Below are positions 6,010 through 10,320 of a stretch of DNA of 10,320 nucleotides, piece by piece (positions within the stretch are counted from its first letter, which is position 1; the number at the start of each line of letters is the position of its first letter). The stretch lies in the NCBI GenBank assembly GCA_944393275.1, contig CALXZQ010000041.1:1-10320 (forward strand), given 5' to 3'. The notes under the pieces were generated by a model. That model searched no databases. It had not been told where the DNA came from and saw only the letters and a list, made by a program, of their open reading frames with translations. This DNA is from an uncultured Clostridia bacterium (GTDB lineage: Bacteria > Bacillota > Clostridia > TANB77 > CAG-508). The translations under genes and the position numbers were made by a program.

Positions 6010-9000
6010 TTATTTTAAATCATTAACAAAATTGTTTTTTTCAAAAAAATTTAACAAATATTGTGTATCTATATTATGCCATGAAAAGCCTAACTTTTCA
6101 AGGTATTTATTTGTAATTTCATGTTTAATATTAATTTCAGAAGCATAATTTATTTTATTATTTTCATTAATATCAGATACTATTAAAGCAAGCAATTTTT
6201 CATTTTCTTTTGAATATAATATTTTCATAAAATCATCATAGTCTACAAACCTGCAATTATTACCTAGTCTTGAAAGTACATTTAAAAGCACATTTATACT
6301 AATTAGTTTATTAGTAAATATATGAAAAATTTTGTTAGATAAATTTGGTATAGTTAACAATTTTACAACTGCTAATGAGGCATCATCAATAGGTGTAAAT
6401 TCAAGTTGTTGATTTATTAATGTATTAGGTAAACATCCTAATTTGGCTAAAGCTATTAATCTGCAGTAATAAGCATTATCTAATTTGTTTTTTTGAAATT
6501 GTCCATCAGAATGGCGTGCCATTAAATTTCCAAGTCTAAAAATATTTGCTTTTAAGCCATTTTTTTCTGCTTCAAGGATTAATCTCTCTGCCTCAAATTT
6601 ACTGAATACATACATGTTATCCTCATAATTTTGCCCTATATAAAAACTATTTTCATCAAAATTACATGATAAATTATTTGATACTAAAAAGTTTCCACTA
6701 ACTGTAGTTGTTGATATATGATTAAATAGTATATTTTTATTAATACAAAATTTTATTAGGTTTTTAACTGTTTTAATATTTTCTTTGTAGAATATGTTAG
6801 CTGAACCATAATGTTTTGTTATTGCAGCGGTATTAATAACACAATCAATTTCTTTTTGTAAATTTGAATAATCATAATTTGACAAACCAAAATTATCAAT
6901 ATCTAATTCGCCGTCAATTATTACAATTCTGTTTTTGTAATTATTATAGAAACTTTCACCAAAATAATAGTTTAATATATTAATAATTCTATCTTTAGCA
7001 GATTTATTATATTTTTTTCTGACTAAACAATATATAAAGCATTTGGTATTTTGCAATAATTGATATAATGTGTGAGCACCGAAAAAACCTGTTACACCAG
7101 TTAAAAAAATGTTATTATATTTAAAATAAAGTGAATCTTTAAATAAATTAATGTCAAACTCAGTATGTGGAGGTTCTATTATATTTTTTTTAGAGGTTTT
7201 AGCTCCATATTCTCTTGAAGATAAAAATTTACATAACTGCCTAACAGAAGGATATTTATAAAAAGATTGTATTCCTATATTAATATTTGCAGAGAATAAT
7301 TTAGAACTTATGGTTAATATGTTTAAAGAATCAGCTCCTGCATCTATAAATAAATCATCTTCAACTCCTAAATCACTATTTTTTAAAACTTTTTGACATA
7401 CTTCTAAAATTTTATATTCTAACTCACTTTCAGGTTTAGCTGTTGATTTTTTTATTATGTTTGGAATAGGCAATTTATTAGTATTTAATTTCCCATTAGG
7501 TGTTAATGGAAATTTTTCAATTTGCATTATTGTAGGTATCATGTAATATGGTAACTTTTTTCTTATGGCATAATAAATATCATTTATATTAAGATTAGGA
7601 TTATCTGAAATTATATAAGCAATAAGTGAGTTTTTGTCTTTTTTTAATTCTTTAATTAGTACTTTTACATCCTTTATTTCAGGGCAATCTAATATTACTT
7701 TTTCGATTTCATTTAATTCTATACGAAAACCATGTAGTTTTACTTGATTATCTTTTCTTCCTATAAATTCTAATAAACCATTTTCGTGTAATCGCACAAT
7801 ATCTCCAGTTTTATACATTTTTAAATTTTTTACAAATGGATTTTCTATAAAACGTTCTTTAGTAAGTTCATCTTTATTAAAATAACCATCCGATACTCCA
7901 GGACCTGATACATATAATTCGCCATCAATACCAATTGGTAGTAAGTTTAAGTTATCATCTAAGCAATATGTATAACAATTATCTATTGCTTTCCCTATAA
8001 AAATAGTATTATCTTCTTTGGTCATTTCATAATATGTTGAACACACGCTGTTTTCTGTAGGCCCATATTCGTTTACTATACGTACATTAGGTAGCTTCTC
8101 GAAATGCTCGCCTAACAATGTAGAAGGAAAACTTTCGCCTGCAATTGTTACTATTGATAGATATTTTAAGCAATCATATTTTTCATGCAATAGAACTTTG
8201 TATAAACTAGGAACAACTAAAAAGTGAGTTACTTTGTTTTTTTCTATATCTTCACTAATCGAATTAATATCAATTTTACTAGATGTTGGTATTACTAATT
8301 TTGAACCAGATATTAATGGTGTAAATATATCTTCAACAGAACTATCAAAAGAAAATGATGGTATTTGTAAAATTGCATCTTTAGTAGAAAATTTATAATA
8401 ATTTTTTCTCCAAAGAAGTGTATTTACAATGTTTTTATGTTTTATTTTAACACCTTTAGGATTGCCTGTTGTCCCTGATGTGTATATCATATATGCTAGA
8501 TTATCAGGTAATGATTTATCTTCAAAATTAATTTGTTTACTAAAATCTAAGTTATTTAATATAATTTTTGAATTGCAAGAAACTTGTTCTTGTAAATCTG
8601 AAGTAGTTATTAATAGTTTGCAATTGCAATTTTCCATAATATAGTTTATTCTTTCTTCCGGATACTCTGGATCTATTGGTATATAGCAATTTCCACTTTT
8701 CATTATGCCAAGTAAGGATGCTACCATAAAGATAGATTTTCTACACATAATGGCTATTCGACAGTTATATAAATCCTTTTCATGTATAGCCTTTGCAATT
8801 ATATTTGACATATTACATAGTTCAGTGTATGTCAAAGAAGTGTTTGCATGTGCTAGAGCTATTTCATTAGGGTGTTTTTTTACTGTTTGTTCAAATAATT
8901 TAACTACGGTTAAAGATTTATCATAATTAAGAGTATTACCTGATGAAAATGATAAAATTTTTTCTTTTTCGTTATCATTTATTATTTGTATATCTGAAAT

Positions 9001-10263
9001 TTTGGTATCTGTATTATTAATTATTTCTTTTAAGATAGCATAAATACGAGAGTGAATATATTTAATTTCAGATTCATCAAATATATTTACAAGATAATCA
9101 TATTCGATTGAATATGTTCCGTTATTATTAATGTCAGTTACATTTATGACTAAATCGTCAAAGCTATAATCCGAAAAATTCCATTCTAAATGATATTTAA
9201 CTAAATTTTCAATATTATTATTAGGTCTCATATTTTGAAAAGAAAATACAATATTATAGCGTTGAGAAGATGCCGAATCATTTAGTAAATCCATATAAGG
9301 ATATTTAGAGTTTTTTAAACAAGAAAACATATTGCTTGAAATAGAATTTAATAAATCTGCTATAGTACAATCAGGATTTGTATGCATAGGTATAGATATC
9401 ATATTAACAAACATACCAATAATAAATTTTTCCTTTGCAGCTCTATTTAAGATAGGTGATGCAATACTAAAATCTTTTTGCATAGTTGTTCTATATAAAT
9501 AAATTTGAAGAGCGCATAAGAATAATATATAAGGAGAAATATTATGAGTTTTACAAAATTGGTCAAGACATAAAGAATCACTTTTTGTAAAGTCAAAAGA
9601 GACTCTGTTTGCTTTATATGAATTTTGAAGTTTGTTTTTTATATTTATTGGATTTGTATTTTTTAAGATATTTGACCAAAAAAGTTTGTTTTTATTATAA
9701 GAATCAGAAGATATATATTTCTTTTCACGGTCAATAAAGTTTGTGTAATTATTTGAAATTAAATTGAAATTAAAACTATTATCAGCTAAACGAGTATAAT
9801 TGATTGCAAGATTGTCCATAAATAAACCTAAAGACCAAGCGTCAGCAATTAGATGATGGAATTTTCCTATAAAAGAAATTTCATCATTTGGTAGAATAAC
9901 AATAATAAAGTCAAAAAGAAAATTTTCTATCAAATTAAAACGCTTTTGAGCAAAGTCTTTTTGTAGCTGTTTAAAGTCTGCCATAGTTTTTGAAGAAAAG
10001 TCTATGACAGGTATATCAAATTCCTCAGAATTATCAAAATATTGTTGAGGCATACCAGAATCGTTATTTAATATTAGTTTAGTTCTTAAAGCTTGATTAT
10101 TTTGAACATTATTATGTGCTGCTTTTTTTAATAATAATATATCAATACTGCTATTAAAATAAGCTGTACCCATTATATTATTTGCGGGTGTATTAGAAAA
10201 TTTTTCAGATATCCAAATCGATTCTTGTGGTTTTGTTAAATTATATAAATCATGCTTATTCAC
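6010..10263 (-). CDS. Single-module NRPS, C-A-T-R (thioester-reductase release)
   Basis: Non-ribosomal peptide synthetase of 1417 residues. Condensation domain about 6-430, with HHLIADA at 136-142 (an HHxxxDG motif whose last Gly is Ala; the catalytic second His and Asp are kept). Adenylation domain about 455-935: YTSGTTGNPKGV at 594-605, NEYGPTE, YKTGD, GRKDNQVKLHGFR, and the A10 lysine K925. Carrier domain about 945-1015 with phosphopantetheine serine S979 in GADSL. Reductase domain about 1050-1405: NAD(P)H-binding TGVTGFFG (G1056, G1059, G1062) and catalytic Y1218/K1222 in YVFSK. No thioesterase: the product would leave by reduction as an aldehyde or alcohol. An N-terminal C domain in a lone module implies either acylation of one amino acid (starter type) or a partner module outside the window. 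My hand-read specificity code is DSELTAEVCK, perhaps aromatic, low confidence. Start GTG 10263 has AGGTGA 5 bases upstream. It is co-transcribed with the kinase. Confidence 0.95.
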   Translation of the reverse strand: MNKHDLYNLTKPQESIWISEKFSNTPANNIMGTAYFNSSIDILLLKKAAHNNVQNNQALRTKLILNNDSGMPQQYFDNSEEFDIPVIDFSSKTMADFKQLQKDFAQKRFNLIENFLFDFIIVILPNDEISFIGKFHHLIADAWSLGLFMDNLAINYTRLADNSFNFNLISNNYTNFIDREKKYISSDSYNKNKLFWSNILKNTNPINIKNKLQNSYKANRVSFDFTKSDSLCLDQFCKTHNISPYILFLCALQIYLYRTTMQKDFSIASPILNRAAKEKFIIGMFVNMISIPMHTNPDCTIADLLNSISSNMFSCLKNSKYPYMDLLNDSASSQRYNIVFSFQNMRPNNNIENLVKYHLEWNFSDYSFDDLVINVTDINNNGTYSIEYDYLVNIFDESEIKYIHSRIYAILKEIINNTDTKISDIQIINDNEKEKILSFSSGNTLNYDKSLTVVKLFEQTVKKHPNEIALAHANTSLTYTELCNMSNIIAKAIHEKDLYNCRIAIMCRKSIFMVASLLGIMKSGNCYIPIDPEYPEERINYIMENCNCKLLITTSDLQEQVSCNSKIILNNLDFSKQINFEDKSLPDNLAYMIYTSGTTGNPKGVKIKHKNIVNTLLWRKNYYKFSTKDAILQIPSFSFDSSVEDIFTPLISGSKLVIPTSSKIDINSISEDIEKNKVTHFLVVPSLYKVLLHEKYDCLKYLSIVTIAGESFPSTLLGEHFEKLPNVRIVNEYGPTENSVCSTYYEMTKEDNTIFIGKAIDNCYTYCLDDNLNLLPIGIDGELYVSGPGVSDGYFNKDELTKERFIENPFVKNLKMYKTGDIVRLHENGLLEFIGRKDNQVKLHGFRIELNEIEKVILDCPEIKDVKVLIKELKKDKNSLIAYIISDNPNLNINDIYYAIRKKLPYYMIPTIMQIEKFPLTPNGKLNTNKLPIPNIIKKSTAKPESELEYKILEVCQKVLKNSDLGVEDDLFIDAGADSLNILTISSKLFSANINIGIQSFYKYPSVRQLCKFLSSREYGAKTSKKNIIEPPHTEFDINLFKDSLYFKYNNIFLTGVTGFFGAHTLYQLLQNTKCFIYCLVRKKYNKSAKDRIINILNYYFGESFYNNYKNRIVIIDGELDIDNFGLSNYDYSNLQKEIDCVINTAAITKHYGSANIFYKENIKTVKNLIKFCINKNILFNHISTTTVSGNFLVSNNLSCNFDENSFYIGQNYEDNMYVFSKFEAERLILEAEKNGLKANIFRLGNLMARHSDGQFQKNKLDNAYYCRLIALAKLGCLPNTLINQQLEFTPIDDASLAVVKLLTIPNLSNKIFHIFTNKLISINVLLNVLSRLGNNCRFVDYDDFMKILYSKENEKLLALIVSDINENNKINYASEINIKHEITNKYLEKLGFSWHNIDTQYLLNFFEKNNFVNDLK

Positions 10264-10268
10264 TTAAA

Positions 10269-10274
10269 TCACCT
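10269..10274 (-). promoter_or_regulatory. Ribosome binding site supporting the NRPS GTG start
   Basis: Minus-strand AGGTGA lies 5 bases before GTG 10263-10261. The nearby ATG at 10254-10252 is out of frame, so GTG is the best start. Confidence 0.75.
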
Positions 10275-10294
10275 ATATAAAAATATTTGACAAA

Positions 10295-10300
10295 ATTATA
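10295..10300 (-). promoter_or_regulatory. Possible -10 box of the NRPS-kinase operon
   Basis: Minus-strand TATAAT at 10300-10295, about 32 bases before the start codon. A matching -35 box would fall outside the window, so this is only half supported. Confidence 0.4.
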
Positions 10301-10320
10301 TACTTAAAAACAATAAAAAT

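Noticed and set aside
8429..8926. Two plus-strand ORFs inside the NRPS
   Set aside because: Antisense shadows of the adenylation domain, which has all core motifs in the minus frame.

Overview
The window looks like chromosome from an AT-rich Bacillota, most likely a Clostridia lineage. Base composition is very AT-rich, Shine-Dalgarno sites are strong, TAA/TAG stops predominate, and the protein types fit: an IS91-like transposase, a prepilin-like surface protein, an HD-GYP regulator and a reductase-terminated NRPS. I cannot name the species.

Left part (1-2735, + strand), mobile and surface-protein DNA: the 3' part of an IS91-family transposase gene (5' end outside the window) is followed by about 200 bases of non-coding DNA. 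Next is an imperfect 103-base hairpin (1252-1354) that runs into the 5' end of a damaged gene. That gene encodes a prepilin-like segment, a fibronectin type III domain and a C-terminal FGE-sulfatase/C-type-lectin-like domain. It has lost its normal N-terminal signal and is cut by one in-frame TGA (2224-2226), after which the same frame continues to 2679. Its last ~147 bases change abruptly in codon style and are rich in Tyr/Ser codons, as in the variable region of a diversity-generating retroelement (DGR) target. No reverse transcriptase or template repeat is in the window. A hairpin terminator (2705-2733) closes this block.

Right part (2763-10263, all - strand), signalling and biosynthesis: reading along the minus strand, a 1417-residue single-module NRPS (condensation, adenylation, carrier, thioester reductase) comes first. 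Eighteen bases after its stop, behind a good ribosome binding site, is a six-helix sensor histidine kinase. After 160 bases with its own promoter comes a REC-HD-GYP response regulator, a predicted c-di-GMP phosphodiesterase with canonical motifs.

The most interesting reading is that the right part is one circuit. The NRPS would make a reductively released small molecule (aldehyde or alcohol), the co-transcribed membrane kinase would sense it or control its production, and the REC-HD-GYP protein would turn phosphorylation into lower c-di-GMP. This resembles RpfF/RpfC/RpfG quorum signalling in layout but uses an NRPS instead of a fatty-acid enzyme. It is an inference from gene order and domains; no ligand, product or kinase-regulator pairing can be proved from sequence alone.
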